Assembly (NCBI GenBank): GCA_947589045.1
Contig: CANQBQ010000006.1
Coordinates: 1 to 64,000, forward strand
DNA: 64,000 nucleotides
Direction: 5' to 3'
Origin: an uncultured Clostridia bacterium
Lineage (GTDB): Bacteria > Bacillota > Clostridia > Monoglobales > Monoglobaceae
The notes under the pieces: model-generated
Told to the model about the DNA's origin: nothing
Seen by the model: only the letters and a program-made list of their open reading frames with translations
Database searches by the model: none
Made by a program: the position numbers and the translations under genes
Shown here: positions 18,065 through 27,118 of the stretch, piece after piece
Layout of the letters: every line of letters starts with the position of its first letter
How positions within the stretch are numbered: position 1 is the stretch's first letter

Positions 18065-19504
18065 ATGAAAACAATAAAAGAATTGAGGGGTATGCTCGAC
18101 AAAAAAGAGGTTTCCTCGGTCGAGCTTACAAAGGAATACTTAGACAGAGCCGACAGTCTGAACGGCGAGGTCAACGCCTACATCACAATCAGCCGCGACG
18201 AGGCGCTCGATGAAGCGGAGCGGGCTGACAAGAAAATTGCGGAGGGCGGCGCGCTCCCTCTCACGGGAATACCGCTCGCCGTAAAGGACAACATCTGCAT
18301 TGAGGGCGTGAGAACCACCTGCGCCTCGAAGATGCTTGAAAACTTTAAGCCGATTTATAACGCGACCGCCATAGAAAAGCTCAACGAGCAGGGGGCGGTT
18401 TATCTCGGCAAGACGAATATGGACGAGTTCGCTATGGGCGGCTCCTCCCAGACCTCGTATTTCGGAGGACCCAAAAATCCTTACGATACCGAGCGCGTTC
18501 CCGGCGGCTCGTCGGGAGGAAGTGCGGCGGCTGTCGCGGCGGATATGTGCGCGGCGGCTCTCGGAAGCGATACGGGCGGCTCTATAAGACAGCCGTCGTC
18601 GTTCTGCGGCGTTACGGGACTCAAGCCGACCTACGGCACGGTGTCGCGTTACGGTCTGATAGCGTTCGCAAGCTCGCTTGACCAGATAGGACCTATCGCG
18701 AACAGCGCGGAGGACTGCGGAATTATTTTAAACGCGATAGCGGGACGCGACAGGCACGACCAGACCTCGCGAGATACCGGAGTTTCGGACTACACCTCGC
18801 TGATTGGGGAGAGCGTAAAGGGCAAAAAAATAGCTATGCCCAAGGAGTTTTTCGGCGAGGGCATAGACGACGAGGTAAAGGAGAGCGTGTTTGCGGCGGC
18901 GAAGTTCTTTGAGGAAAACGGCGCGGAACTTGTCGAAGTCTCAATCCCGACGCTTAAATACGCGGTTTCGTCATACTATCTCTTGGCGTGTGCCGAAGCG
19001 AGCTCCAACCTTGCGAGATACGACGGCGTGAAGTACGGCTATCGCACCGAGGACGCCGAGAGCTTTGACGAACTTATCAAGAGAAGCCGCTACGAGGGCT
19101 TCGGGCGCGAGGTGAAGCGGCGCATACTGCTCGGAACATACGCGCTTTCAAGCGGATATTATGACGCTTATTACAAAAAGGCGATGGCTGTCAGACAGCA
19201 GTTTATAAAAGAACATAAGTCGATATTTGAAAAGTGCGACGTTATGCTTACGCCGACCGCTCCCACGGTTGCGTACAAGTGTGATGAGAATATTGACGAC
19301 CCCGTTAAAATGTACCTTGCGGACATTTGCACGGTCACGTCGAATATGGTCGGTATTCCGACCGTCTCGACCCCATGCGGCTACGACAAAAACGGTATGC
19401 CGATAGGCGTTTCGATTTCGGCGAACCATTTTGAGGACGCAAAGGTAATACAGTTCGCGGACTGTTTTGAAAAGCAGTTTTCAAAACAAGCCGCGAGAAT
19501 ATGA
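18065..19504 (+). CDS. gatA: Aspartyl/glutamyl-tRNA amidotransferase subunit A
   Basis: GatA is the amidase that releases ammonia from glutamine for the transamidation of Asp-tRNA(Asn) and/or Glu-tRNA(Gln). The Ser-cisSer-Lys triad is recognisable: K74 in AVKDN, the glycine-serine loop PGGSSGGSAA near 148-155 and the nucleophile region GSDTGGSIRQP near 168-178. Length is 479 residues, as expected. AGGAGGG precedes the ATG. The gene lies 13 bases before gatB. Confidence 0.97.
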   Translation: MKTIKELRGMLDKKEVSSVELTKEYLDRADSLNGEVNAYITISRDEALDEAERADKKIAEGGALPLTGIPLAVKDNICIEGVRTTCASKMLENFKPIYNATAIEKLNEQGAVYLGKTNMDEFAMGGSSQTSYFGGPKNPYDTERVPGGSSGGSAAAVAADMCAAALGSDTGGSIRQPSSFCGVTGLKPTYGTVSRYGLIAFASSLDQIGPIANSAEDCGIILNAIAGRDRHDQTSRDTGVSDYTSLIGESVKGKKIAMPKEFFGEGIDDEVKESVFAAAKFFEENGAELVEVSIPTLKYAVSSYYLLACAEASSNLARYDGVKYGYRTEDAESFDELIKRSRYEGFGREVKRRILLGTYALSSGYYDAYYKKAMAVRQQFIKEHKSIFEKCDVMLTPTAPTVAYKCDENIDDPVKMYLADICTVTSNMVGIPTVSTPCGYDKNGMPIGVSISANHFEDAKVIQFADCFEKQFSKQAARI

Positions 19505-19517
19505 GGGGGTGGGTCAG

Positions 19518-20951
19518 ATGAGTGAAATTTTTGATACCGTAATAGGACTTGAGGTTCACGCCGAGCTTTTGACAAATTCAAAGGTTTTCTGCACCTGCAG
19601 TGCGGAATTCGGCGGCGACCCGAACACGCACATATGCCCCGCCTGCACGGGTCAGCCCGGCGCGCTTCCCGTGATAAATCACAGAGCGGTTGAGTTTGCG
19701 GTGAAAGCGGGACTGGCGTTTGACTGCGAGATAAACAGATATTCGAGGTTTGACAGAAAAAATTATTTTTACCCCGATTTGCCCAAGGCATATCAGATTT
19801 CCCAGCTTGACCTGCCGCTTTGCATAAACGGCAAGGTGGAGCTTTCGACGGGTACGGTCGTGCGTCTTAACAGGATACATCTCGAGGAGGACGCGGGCAA
19901 GCTGACTCACGACGATTACAACGGCGAGAGTCTTGCGGACTACAACAGATGCAGCGTTCCGCTCATTGAAATTGTTACCGAGCCGGATATAAAGTCGGCT
20001 GAGGAAGCGGCGGAATTTGTTGCGAAGCTCGGACAATATCTCAAATATCTCGGCGTGTGCGACGCCAAGATGCAGGAGGGCTCAATCCGTGCCGACGTTA
20101 ACATTTCGCTCAAGCGAAAGGGTGACGAAAAGCTCGGCGAGCGTGCCGAGATAAAAAACCTCAACTCTATGAAGGCGATTACCAGAGCCATAAAGTTTGA
20201 GGAGGAGCGTCAGGCGGAGATTATTTTGTCGGGCGGCACGGTGGAGCAGGAGACGAGGCGTTTTGACGACAACCAGGGCAGAACCAAGCCTATGAGAAAC
20301 AAGGAAAACGCGAACGACTACCGCTATTTCCCCGAACCCGATATTTTGGCGGTCACGTTTACCGACGAGGACATTGAAAAAATCAGGGCGACAATTCCCG
20401 CGCTCCCGAAAGAGAGAAAAGAGAAGTATATAAACGAATACAAGATAAGCGAAAACGATGCGGAGGTGCTGACGAGCGAGAAGTATATTTCGGATTTCTT
20501 TGACGACACCGTTGCGATATATCCCGAGTACAAAAACGTAGCGAATTTGTTTTTGACCGAGATTATGCGCCGCGTCAAGGAGACCGAGAGCGAGGAGATA
20601 CCGTTCTCGCCCGAAGATTTCGCCGAGGTCGTCAAAATGGCGGACAAAAATACGGTAAACCGTAACGACGCGAAGGACATAATCCGCACAATGTTCGAGG
20701 AGGGCGGCAAGCCCATGGAAATCGCCAAGGCGAAGAATTATCTTGTTGTCGAGGACAACGCCGCGATAGCGGATTTCGTGGAGGCTATGCTTGATGAAAA
20801 AGCGGAGCTTCTCGAACAGTATTTTGCGGGAAAACAAAATATTTTCGGCTTCTTTATGGGTCAGGCAACCAAGGGATTGCAGGGCAAGGCGACACCGCGT
20901 TCTATCAAAGAATATCTTGAAACTGCAATAGAAAAAAGAAAAAATAAGTAA
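19518..20951 (+). CDS. gatB: Aspartyl/glutamyl-tRNA amidotransferase subunit B
   Basis: GatB binds the mischarged tRNA, activates its side-chain carboxylate with ATP and accepts ammonia through a channel from GatA. The start SEIFDTVIGLEVHAEL and the zinc site CTC...CPAC (about 26-46) are typical, and the C-terminal YqeY-like tail domain (about 330-477) is complete. ATG 19518 is chosen over the frame opening at 19467 because GAGGGGG lies just before it. aspS2 follows with its own promoter. Confidence 0.97.
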   Translation: MSEIFDTVIGLEVHAELLTNSKVFCTCSAEFGGDPNTHICPACTGQPGALPVINHRAVEFAVKAGLAFDCEINRYSRFDRKNYFYPDLPKAYQISQLDLPLCINGKVELSTGTVVRLNRIHLEEDAGKLTHDDYNGESLADYNRCSVPLIEIVTEPDIKSAEEAAEFVAKLGQYLKYLGVCDAKMQEGSIRADVNISLKRKGDEKLGERAEIKNLNSMKAITRAIKFEEERQAEIILSGGTVEQETRRFDDNQGRTKPMRNKENANDYRYFPEPDILAVTFTDEDIEKIRATIPALPKERKEKYINEYKISENDAEVLTSEKYISDFFDDTVAIYPEYKNVANLFLTEIMRRVKETESEEIPFSPEDFAEVVKMADKNTVNRNDAKDIIRTMFEEGGKPMEIAKAKNYLVVEDNAAIADFVEAMLDEKAELLEQYFAGKQNIFGFFMGQATKGLQGKATPRSIKEYLETAIEKRKNK

Positions 20952-20958
20952 AAAATTG

Positions 20959-20987
20959 TTGACATACATTTTCTATTGTGCTATAAT
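20959..20987 (+). promoter_or_regulatory. Consensus sigma-A promoter of aspS2
   Basis: TTGACA at 20959-20964 and TATAAT at 20982-20987, 17 bases apart: a full consensus match eight bases after the gatB stop. Confidence 0.88.
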
Positions 20988-21006
20988 GACTGTGTTAATG
21001 AAAACA

Positions 21007-21057
21007 AAGGCGTTTTCGAGGTCGTTCTGGCGGCTCGGAAACGTCTTTTCGTTTTAT
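21007..21057 (+). other. Terminator-like hairpin in the aspS2 leader
   Basis: A 14-bp stem (21007-21020 with 21034-21047, two G-T pairs) encloses a 13-base loop and is followed by TTCGTTTTATT, directly before the GGGAGGG ribosome site. It lies between promoter and start codon, so it could act as an attenuator or a 5' stabiliser. No T-box elements are seen. Confidence 0.55.
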
Positions 21058-21072
21058 TGGGAGGGCAATAGA

Positions 21073-22374
21073 ATGGTATTGTTAAACGGAGATGTAAAAC
21101 CTTATGTCGATATTGATACTCTCAAATCGGCGAAGGAAATCACAATCGACGGATGCGTTCACCGAATTAAGGATATGGGCGCGATAAGCTTCATAATTAT
21201 AAGAACGGGGCAGTTTCTCGTTCAATGTGTTTATGAGGAAGGCAAGGGCGGCTTTGAGATGCCGCAAATCAAGACGGGCGACAACGTCCGCGTGAGCGGC
21301 AGGACAAGGGCTGAAGAACGCGCGGCAAACGGCGTTGAAATCGTTTTGGAGAGCGTGGAGCTTCTCTCGCGTCCCGCGGCGGAATACCCGCTCTCGGTCT
21401 TTAAGAGCAAAATGAATTGCAGTATAGAGACCAATCTTGATTACCGAAGCGTCGCTTTGAGAAACGTCAGAGAGAGGAACATCTTTAAAATACAGCAAGG
21501 CGTTGCGGACGCGTTCCGTGAATATATGAAAAGTCAGAATTTCACCGAAATCCACACGCCGAAAATAGTGGCTCATGGCGCGGAGGGCGGCGCGAACATC
21601 TTTAAGCTGAAATACTTCGGGCAGGACGCGTTTTTGGCGCAAAGCCCGCAGTTTTACAAGCAGACCTGCGTGGCGTTCTTTGACAGAGTTTTTGAGATAG
21701 GTCCCGTTTTTAGAGCCGAGAAGCACAACACCACAAGGCATCTCAACGAGTACACGGGTCTGGACTTTGAAATGGGATATATCGACAATATGTATGACGT
21801 AATGGCTATGGAAACCGCTATGCTCAAATATATGATGAAGTATCTTGAAGAAAATTACTCGCGTGAGCTTTCGCTGGCGCAGGCGGAGCTTCCTAAAATT
21901 GATGAAATTCCGTCAATCACGTTCGACGAGGCGATGGAGATACTGGGCTTTTCCGCTCTCAAGGCAGACCTTGACCCCGACGACGAGGTGAAGCTGTGCG
22001 AGTATTCAAAGGAGAAGTACGGAAGTGACTTCATATTTGTTACCCACTTCCCCAAGACAAAGCGCCCGTTCTATGCGATGGACGACAGAGAAAACCCGAA
22101 AGCCGCGCTCAGCTTTGATTTGCTGTTTAGGGGACTGGAGATAACCACGGGCGGTCAGCGTATTCACGATTACAACGAGCAGGTCGAAAAGATGGAGAGA
22201 ATGGGGCTTGACCCAAGCGACTTTTCGTCGTATCTCGACATACACAAGTACGGCATGCCGCCGCACGGGGGATTGGGAATAGGTCTTGAAAGGCTTGTTA
22301 TGAAGCTTTTAGACCTCAGCAACATCAGGCAGGCGAGTATGTTCCCGCGCGACGCGAACAGGATAACGCCGTAA
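21073..22374 (+). CDS. aspS: Aspartyl-tRNA synthetase, archaeal-type (probably non-discriminating AspRS2)
   Basis: This class II synthetase has 433 residues, the length of archaeal-type AspRS; bacterial-type AspRS is near 590 with a GAD insertion, absent here. An N-terminal OB-fold anticodon domain (about 15-105) precedes the catalytic core with motif 2 FRAEKHNTTRHLNE near 215 and motif 3 GLGIGLERL near 405. Archaeal-type enzymes in clostridia often charge both tRNA(Asp) and tRNA(Asn). Location right behind gatCAB suggests that Asp-tRNA(Asn) made here is amidated by GatCAB to give asparagine. ATG 21073 is chosen for its GGGAGGG site; the longer in-frame opening runs through the leader hairpin. 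Confidence 0.93.
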   Translation: MVLLNGDVKPYVDIDTLKSAKEITIDGCVHRIKDMGAISFIIIRTGQFLVQCVYEEGKGGFEMPQIKTGDNVRVSGRTRAEERAANGVEIVLESVELLSRPAAEYPLSVFKSKMNCSIETNLDYRSVALRNVRERNIFKIQQGVADAFREYMKSQNFTEIHTPKIVAHGAEGGANIFKLKYFGQDAFLAQSPQFYKQTCVAFFDRVFEIGPVFRAEKHNTTRHLNEYTGLDFEMGYIDNMYDVMAMETAMLKYMMKYLEENYSRELSLAQAELPKIDEIPSITFDEAMEILGFSALKADLDPDDEVKLCEYSKEKYGSDFIFVTHFPKTKRPFYAMDDRENPKAALSFDLLFRGLEITTGGQRIHDYNEQVEKMERMGLDPSDFSSYLDIHKYGMPPHGGLGIGLERLVMKLLDLSNIRQASMFPRDANRITP

Positions 22375-22431
22375 ATTATGAAATAAATTAAAGTTTTAAA
22401 ATAAATCATTTTGGAAAGGATTGATTTTACT

Positions 22432-24525
22432 ATGGAGGCAAATGTTACCGAACTCTTTGGTTCAAGCGTGTTCAACGAAGCCGTTATGAGGGAAAGACTC
22501 CCCAAGGACGTGTACAAATCGCTCAAGCGCACGATTGACAAGAAAGAGCATTTGGAAAGCAGCATCGCGGAGGTCGTTGCAAACGCTATGAAGGAGTGGG
22601 CGCTTGAAAAGGGCGCGACACACTATACGCACTGGTTCCAGCCTATGACCGGAATTACCGCGGAAAAGCACGACTCGTTTATTTCGCCGACCTCGGACGG
22701 CAGAGTTATTATGGAATTTTCGGGCAAAGAGCTTATAAAGGGCGAGCCCGATGCGTCCTCGTTCCCGTCGGGCGGACTCCGTGCGACGTTTGAGGCGAGA
22801 GGCTATACCGCGTGGGACCCCAGCTCTTACGCATTCGTAAAAGAGGACACTCTCTACATACCGACTGTATTTTGCTCATATTCGGGCGAGGTGCTTGACA
22901 AGAAAACGCCGCTTCTGCGTTCGATGGACGCTCTTTCGGAGCAGGCGATACGAATTTTGAGAATGTTCGGCAACACGACGTCAAATCAGGTAATCACCAC
23001 GGTAGGACCCGAGCAGGAATACTTCCTTGTAGACGCAGAGCTCTACAAGCAGAGAAAAGATTTAATCTTCACGGGCAGAACGCTTTTCGGTGCGAAGCCG
23101 CCGAAGGGTCAGGAGCTTGAAGACCACTATTTCGGAAACATCAAGGAGCGCGTAAAGAGCTATATGCGCGAGCTGGACGAGGAGCTTTGGAAGCTCGGAA
23201 TTTCGGCTAAGACCGAGCATAACGAGGTTGCCCCCGCGCAGCACGAGCTTGCCCCGATTTTCGACACCTCGAATGTTGCGAGCGACCACAACCAGCTCAC
23301 TATGGAACTTATGAAAAAGGTTGCAAAGCGTCACGGACTTGAGTGCCTGCTCCACGAGAAGCCGTTTGCGGGCGTTAACGGAAGCGGAAAGCATAACAAC
23401 TGGTCGATTTCCACCGACGACGGCAAAAACCTGCTTGATCCCGGCAAAAATCCTGCCGATAATCTCCAGTTTATGACGTTTTTGGCGGCTGTCGTTAAGG
23501 CGGTGGACGATTACTCCGTCCTCATCAGACTTTCGGTTGCGACCGCCGGAAACGACCACAGACTCGGTGCGAATGAGGCTCCGCCCGCAATCATTTCAAT
23601 GTTTGTCGGCGACCAACTCGACGAGGCTATCAACGCAATCAAAAACGACGAGAAGGTAGAGGCGGCAAAGGCGGCTAAGCTCGAAACGGGCGTTGAGATA
23701 CTTCCCGCATTCCGCAAGGATACGACCGACAGAAACAGAACCTCGCCGTTTGCGTTTACGGGCAACAAGTTTGAGTTCAGAATGGTAGGCTCCGCGCTTA
23801 ACATTTCGGGCGTAAACATCGTGCTTAACACGGTTGTTGCGGAAACTCTCAGACAGTTCGCGGATGAGCTTTCGGGTGCGGACGACTTTGAAACCGCAGT
23901 ACGTGCGCTCATTAAAAAGACGTTTAAAGAGCACGAGAGAATTATATTCAACGGCAACAACTATTCGGATGAATGGGTTGAGGAAGCGGAAAGACGCGGC
24001 TTGCCTAACCTCAAAACCTCTTACGAGGCTCTGCCGCACTTTGCGGACAAGGAAAATGTGGCTGTATTCGTGAACCACAAGGTATTCTCGGAGGCTGAGG
24101 TTGTTTCCCGCTGTGAGATACTTATTGAAAATTATATTAAAGCGCTCAACATCGAGGCTCTCACGATGTCGAGTATGGCAAGGAGAGAGATACTCCCCGC
24201 GGTAATCGAGTTTACCGCGAGCATATGCGATGCAATCGCCGCAAAGAAGGCTGTTTCGGACGCGATTGACGTTTCGGCTGAAACAAAGCTCGCCGAAAAG
24301 CTCTCTAAGCTGACCGCTTCGGCTTCGGAAAAGATTGACGCGCTCGACAAGGCTCTTGAAAATGTTGACGAGACGGCGGAGGCGGCTAAGCAGGCGGAGT
24401 ACTACGGCAAAGTGGTTCTCGGCGCTATGGAGGCACTTCGCGCCGACGTTGACGAGCTTGAAACAATGGTTTCTGCGGAGTACTGGCCGATGCCCACATA
24501 CGCGGAGCTTTTGTTCAACGTATAA
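22432..24525 (+). CDS. glnN: Glutamine synthetase type III
   Basis: A 697-residue GSIII (GlnN) enzyme that forms glutamine from glutamate, ammonia and ATP; family length is about 700, well above the 440-470 of GSI. Recognisable features are the N-terminal ELFGSSVFN, the catalytic-core stretch VGPEQEYFL near 192, HNEVAPAQHELAP near 270 and NGSGKHNNWS near 320. A GGAAAGGA site precedes ATG 22432. It follows aspS2 by 57 bases without a terminator, so it may share its transcript; glutamine is the amide donor for GatCAB. A tandem terminator follows. Confidence 0.96.
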   Translation: MEANVTELFGSSVFNEAVMRERLPKDVYKSLKRTIDKKEHLESSIAEVVANAMKEWALEKGATHYTHWFQPMTGITAEKHDSFISPTSDGRVIMEFSGKELIKGEPDASSFPSGGLRATFEARGYTAWDPSSYAFVKEDTLYIPTVFCSYSGEVLDKKTPLLRSMDALSEQAIRILRMFGNTTSNQVITTVGPEQEYFLVDAELYKQRKDLIFTGRTLFGAKPPKGQELEDHYFGNIKERVKSYMRELDEELWKLGISAKTEHNEVAPAQHELAPIFDTSNVASDHNQLTMELMKKVAKRHGLECLLHEKPFAGVNGSGKHNNWSISTDDGKNLLDPGKNPADNLQFMTFLAAVVKAVDDYSVLIRLSVATAGNDHRLGANEAPPAIISMFVGDQLDEAINAIKNDEKVEAAKAAKLETGVEILPAFRKDTTDRNRTSPFAFTGNKFEFRMVGSALNISGVNIVLNTVVAETLRQFADELSGADDFETAVRALIKKTFKEHERIIFNGNNYSDEWVEEAERRGLPNLKTSYEALPHFADKENVAVFVNHKVFSEAEVVSRCEILIENYIKALNIEALTMSSMARREILPAVIEFTASICDAIAAKKAVSDAIDVSAETKLAEKLSKLTASASEKIDALDKALENVDETAEAAKQAEYYGKVVLGAMEALRADVDELETMVSAEYWPMPTYAELLFNV

Positions 24526-24540
24526 TTAAGATTTTTGATA

Positions 24541-24597
24541 AAAGCTGTCGTATAATTACGACAGCTTTTTGTCGTATAATTACGACAGCTTTTTTCT
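24541..24597 (+). terminator. Tandem duplicated terminator after glnN
   Basis: The first stem pairs 24541-24552 with 24557-24568. A 24-bp block (24547-24570) is then repeated exactly at 24571-24594, giving a second, shorter hairpin. Each is followed by a T-run. Confidence 0.9.
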
Positions 24598-24598
24598 A

Positions 24599-24627
24599 TT
24601 GAAATTTTATCCCAAATGTGGTACAAT
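24599..24627 (+). promoter_or_regulatory. Promoter of the sugar-binding lipoprotein gene
   Basis: TTGAAA at 24599-24604, a 17-base spacer and TACAAT at 24622-24627 with an extended TGG. It begins directly after the tandem terminator. Confidence 0.72.
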
Positions 24628-24688
24628 CTATATTATAGCTTATTTATGGTTTGTTTTGACATAAAACATTTAGAGAGGAAGCAGAGTT

Positions 24689-25750
24689 ATGAAGAAGTTT
24701 TTAATTATCTGTATGGCGGCGGCGTGCCTTTTCGCGTTTTCCGCGTGCGGCGGCGATAGCGAAGAAAAGAACGCCTCGGCTATCGTCGGAATTTCCCTGC
24801 ACAGCGACGAGGATACGAGCTGGTACAGGGGCGGCGAGGATTTGAAAAACGGGCTTGCCGAGCTTGGATACGAGGTTATTCTCGAAAACACCGAGGATGA
24901 TGTAACTCGCCAGATAGCGCAAATAGAGGATATGATTCGCATCGGTGCGTCGGTCATTATAGTATCGCCCACCGAACCGTCGGCACTCGACTCTATTTTG
25001 AGCGACGCGCGTGCGGCGGGAATAAAAATAATATCGTTTGACAAGCTGATAACCGACACCGAAAACGTCGATTACTATCTCACCTTCGGCTTTGAGGAGG
25101 CGGGACGTTTGCAGGCGGAATACCTTACGAGCGAGTTGGGGCTTGCGGAGGGCAAAACCGCGTCAATCGAAGTATTTTGCGGCAATCCCGACGAGCTTGC
25201 GACAAAATCGTTCTACAACGGAGTAATGGATAATTTTTACGGCTATATAAATTCGGGCGCGCTGACTATACCGAGCGGCAGAATTAACATAGAATCAGTT
25301 TCTCTCGGCGACGACGATGCGGCACTGGCAAAGGAGAGAATGTCCACGTTTATAGGGCTTGGAATTGAGCCCGACGCGGTGGTGTGTCAGACCGACGGTA
25401 TAGCGCGCGGAGTAATCGAGGCGTATGACGCGGCGGGTGTGCAGAACTATGATTTTCCGATAATAACGGGTCAGAACGCCGAAACATCCGCGGTAAGCTA
25501 CATCGCGGACGGCAAGCAGAGAATGACCGTGTTTAAGGACATACGCACCCTTTCAAGCGAAACGGTCAAGGCTGTGGACACGATACTCAAGGGCGGCGAG
25601 CCGGTATTCAAGCTGACGGTGAACAACGGAAGCGTCGAAGTGCCGACGTGGACCTGTGAGTCTTCGACCGTTGAAAACTACAACTACAAGAGCAAGCTGA
25701 TTGACAGCGGGTACTATACCGCCGAGCAGATAGGCGGTCTGCCCGAATAG
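24689..25750 (+). CDS. Sugar ABC transporter substrate-binding lipoprotein (ChvE/xylose-binding-like)
   Basis: A 353-residue type I periplasmic-binding-fold protein. The signal sequence ends in a lipobox (FSAC, cysteine near 20), so it is a membrane-anchored lipoprotein. The lobes resemble ribose/xylose/multiple-monosaccharide binding proteins (GISLHSD near 34, IVSPTEPSALDSIL near 90, ITGQNAETSAV near 265). The sugar cannot be assigned. No permease or ATPase genes are adjacent, so it must work with a transporter encoded elsewhere or act as a sensor. AGAGAGGAAG precedes the ATG. Confidence 0.9.
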   Translation: MKKFLIICMAAACLFAFSACGGDSEEKNASAIVGISLHSDEDTSWYRGGEDLKNGLAELGYEVILENTEDDVTRQIAQIEDMIRIGASVIIVSPTEPSALDSILSDARAAGIKIISFDKLITDTENVDYYLTFGFEEAGRLQAEYLTSELGLAEGKTASIEVFCGNPDELATKSFYNGVMDNFYGYINSGALTIPSGRINIESVSLGDDDAALAKERMSTFIGLGIEPDAVVCQTDGIARGVIEAYDAAGVQNYDFPIITGQNAETSAVSYIADGKQRMTVFKDIRTLSSETVKAVDTILKGGEPVFKLTVNNGSVEVPTWTCESSTVENYNYKSKLIDSGYYTAEQIGGLPE

Positions 25751-25784
25751 AAATCGGGTATATCGGGCGGAAAGATTAAAGACT

Positions 25785-26396
25785 ATGGAAAAAATAAACT
25801 ATCAGCGCAGACTGGATAAAATACTTGAGAATATCGGCGCGACCGGCGATACGCCGTCTCTGCTTCTGCATAGCTGCTGTGCGCCGTGTTCAAGCTATGT
25901 GCTTGAATATTTGAGCAAATTTTTCAGGATTACGGTGTTTTATTACAACCCCAACATATATCCCGAGAGTGAATACGAAAAAAGAGTGGCTGAGCAGGAA
26001 CGGCTCATAGACGAGTTACCTGCCGAAAACCCCGTGGCATTTATAGCAGAGGGATATGACCACGGCGAATTTTTGAGTATTGCTTCGGGGCTGGAGGACG
26101 CTTTAGAGGGCGGCGAGAGGTGCTTTAAATGCTATGAGCTCAGACTCAGGCGCGCCGCTCGGCTCGCCAAGGCGGGAGGCTTTGATTATTTTACCACCAC
26201 GCTCTCAATAAGTCCGCTTAAGAACGCGCAGAAGCTGAACGAGATAGCGGAGAGGATAGCGGCTGAGTACGGCGTTCCGGCACTGCCCGCCGACTTTAAG
26301 AAGCGGGAGGGCTACAAGCGTTCGATAGAGTTGTCGAATAAATACGGGCTTTACAGGCAGAACTACTGCGGCTGTGAGTTTTCAAAAAGAGATTAA
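25785..26396 (+). CDS. queH: Epoxyqueuosine reductase QueH
   Basis: QueH reduces epoxyqueuosine to queuosine in tRNA wobble positions and is the non-cobalamin replacement for QueG. The 203-residue protein has the cysteine set of the family: C31-C32 and C35 in HSCCAPC, a CFKCYELR motif near 114, and YCGC near the C-terminus; these bind iron-sulfur and metal centres. The TTTLSISPLKN motif near 145 is also typical. It is followed by pyrE after 19 bases. No other queuosine gene is in the window. Confidence 0.93.
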   Translation: MEKINYQRRLDKILENIGATGDTPSLLLHSCCAPCSSYVLEYLSKFFRITVFYYNPNIYPESEYEKRVAEQERLIDELPAENPVAFIAEGYDHGEFLSIASGLEDALEGGERCFKCYELRLRRAARLAKAGGFDYFTTTLSISPLKNAQKLNEIAERIAAEYGVPALPADFKKREGYKRSIELSNKYGLYRQNYCGCEFSKRD

Positions 26397-26415
26397 AAAA
26401 ATACGGAGGACAGAG

Positions 26416-27084
26416 ATGAACAATTACAAACGTGAATTTATTGAATTTATGATGGAGTCGGATGTGCTGCGCTTCGGTGATTTTGTGACCAAGAGCGGAC
26501 GCAACACCCCTTATTTTGTGAACACGGGGAACTACAAGACCGGCAAACAGATAGCAAAGCTCGGCGAATTTTACGCGGAGCTTGTCAACCAAACGGTGGG
26601 CGGCGACTTTGAATGTATGTTCGGACCCGCGTACAAGGGAATACCGCTTGCGACGACGACCGCGGCGGCGCTCTACAACAAATTCGGGATTGACCGCGGC
26701 TACTTTTTTAACCGCAAAGAAGAAAAGGACCACGGCGAGGGCGGTTCTCTTGTCGGTTGTAAGCCCAAGGATGGCGACCGCGTTATAGTTATCGAGGACG
26801 TCATTACAGCCGGAACGGCTGTGCGCGAGACTATGCCGATTTTAAAGAGCGCGGCTAAGGTTTCGGTTGAGCATATGTTTATCTCGGTAAACCGATGCGA
26901 GTATGGCAAGAACCCGGAAAAGACCACGGTTTCGGAGGTTATGGATGAATTCGGAATAAAGGTTCACTCGATTGTCACCGTTGAGGATATTCACGAATAT
27001 CTGAAAGAGAGCGGGGAGTATTCGGACGTGCTTCGACATATGGAGGAGTATATGAAAAAGTACTGCGTGATACAGGGCATATAA
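26416..27084 (+). CDS. pyrE: Orotate phosphoribosyltransferase
   Basis: PyrE joins orotate to PRPP to make OMP in pyrimidine synthesis. The 222-residue protein carries the PRPP loop VIVIEDVITAGTAVRET (about 120-136) and the N-terminal DFVTKSGRNTPYFVN. ATG 26416 follows GGAGGA; the frame opens at 26374 inside queH, but without a ribosome site. It is co-directional with queH and a HAD phosphatase gene and separated from the other pyr genes. Confidence 0.95.
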   Translation: MNNYKREFIEFMMESDVLRFGDFVTKSGRNTPYFVNTGNYKTGKQIAKLGEFYAELVNQTVGGDFECMFGPAYKGIPLATTTAAALYNKFGIDRGYFFNRKEEKDHGEGGSLVGCKPKDGDRVIVIEDVITAGTAVRETMPILKSAAKVSVEHMFISVNRCEYGKNPEKTTVSEVMDEFGIKVHSIVTVEDIHEYLKESGEYSDVLRHMEEYMKKYCVIQGI

Positions 27085-27118
27085 AATTGAATTTTTGTAT
27101 GTCTCAAGAGGTGATTTT

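Noticed and set aside
20956-21072. N-terminal extension of aspS2 starting at 20956 or 20998
   Set aside because: It would translate through the promoter and the leader hairpin. The GGGAGGG site and homologous length support 21073.
24655-24661. TTGACA at 24655 as the -35 of the sugar-binding gene
   Set aside because: No -10 lies at a suitable distance before the ATG. The TTGAAA/TACAAT pair at 24599-24627 fits instead.
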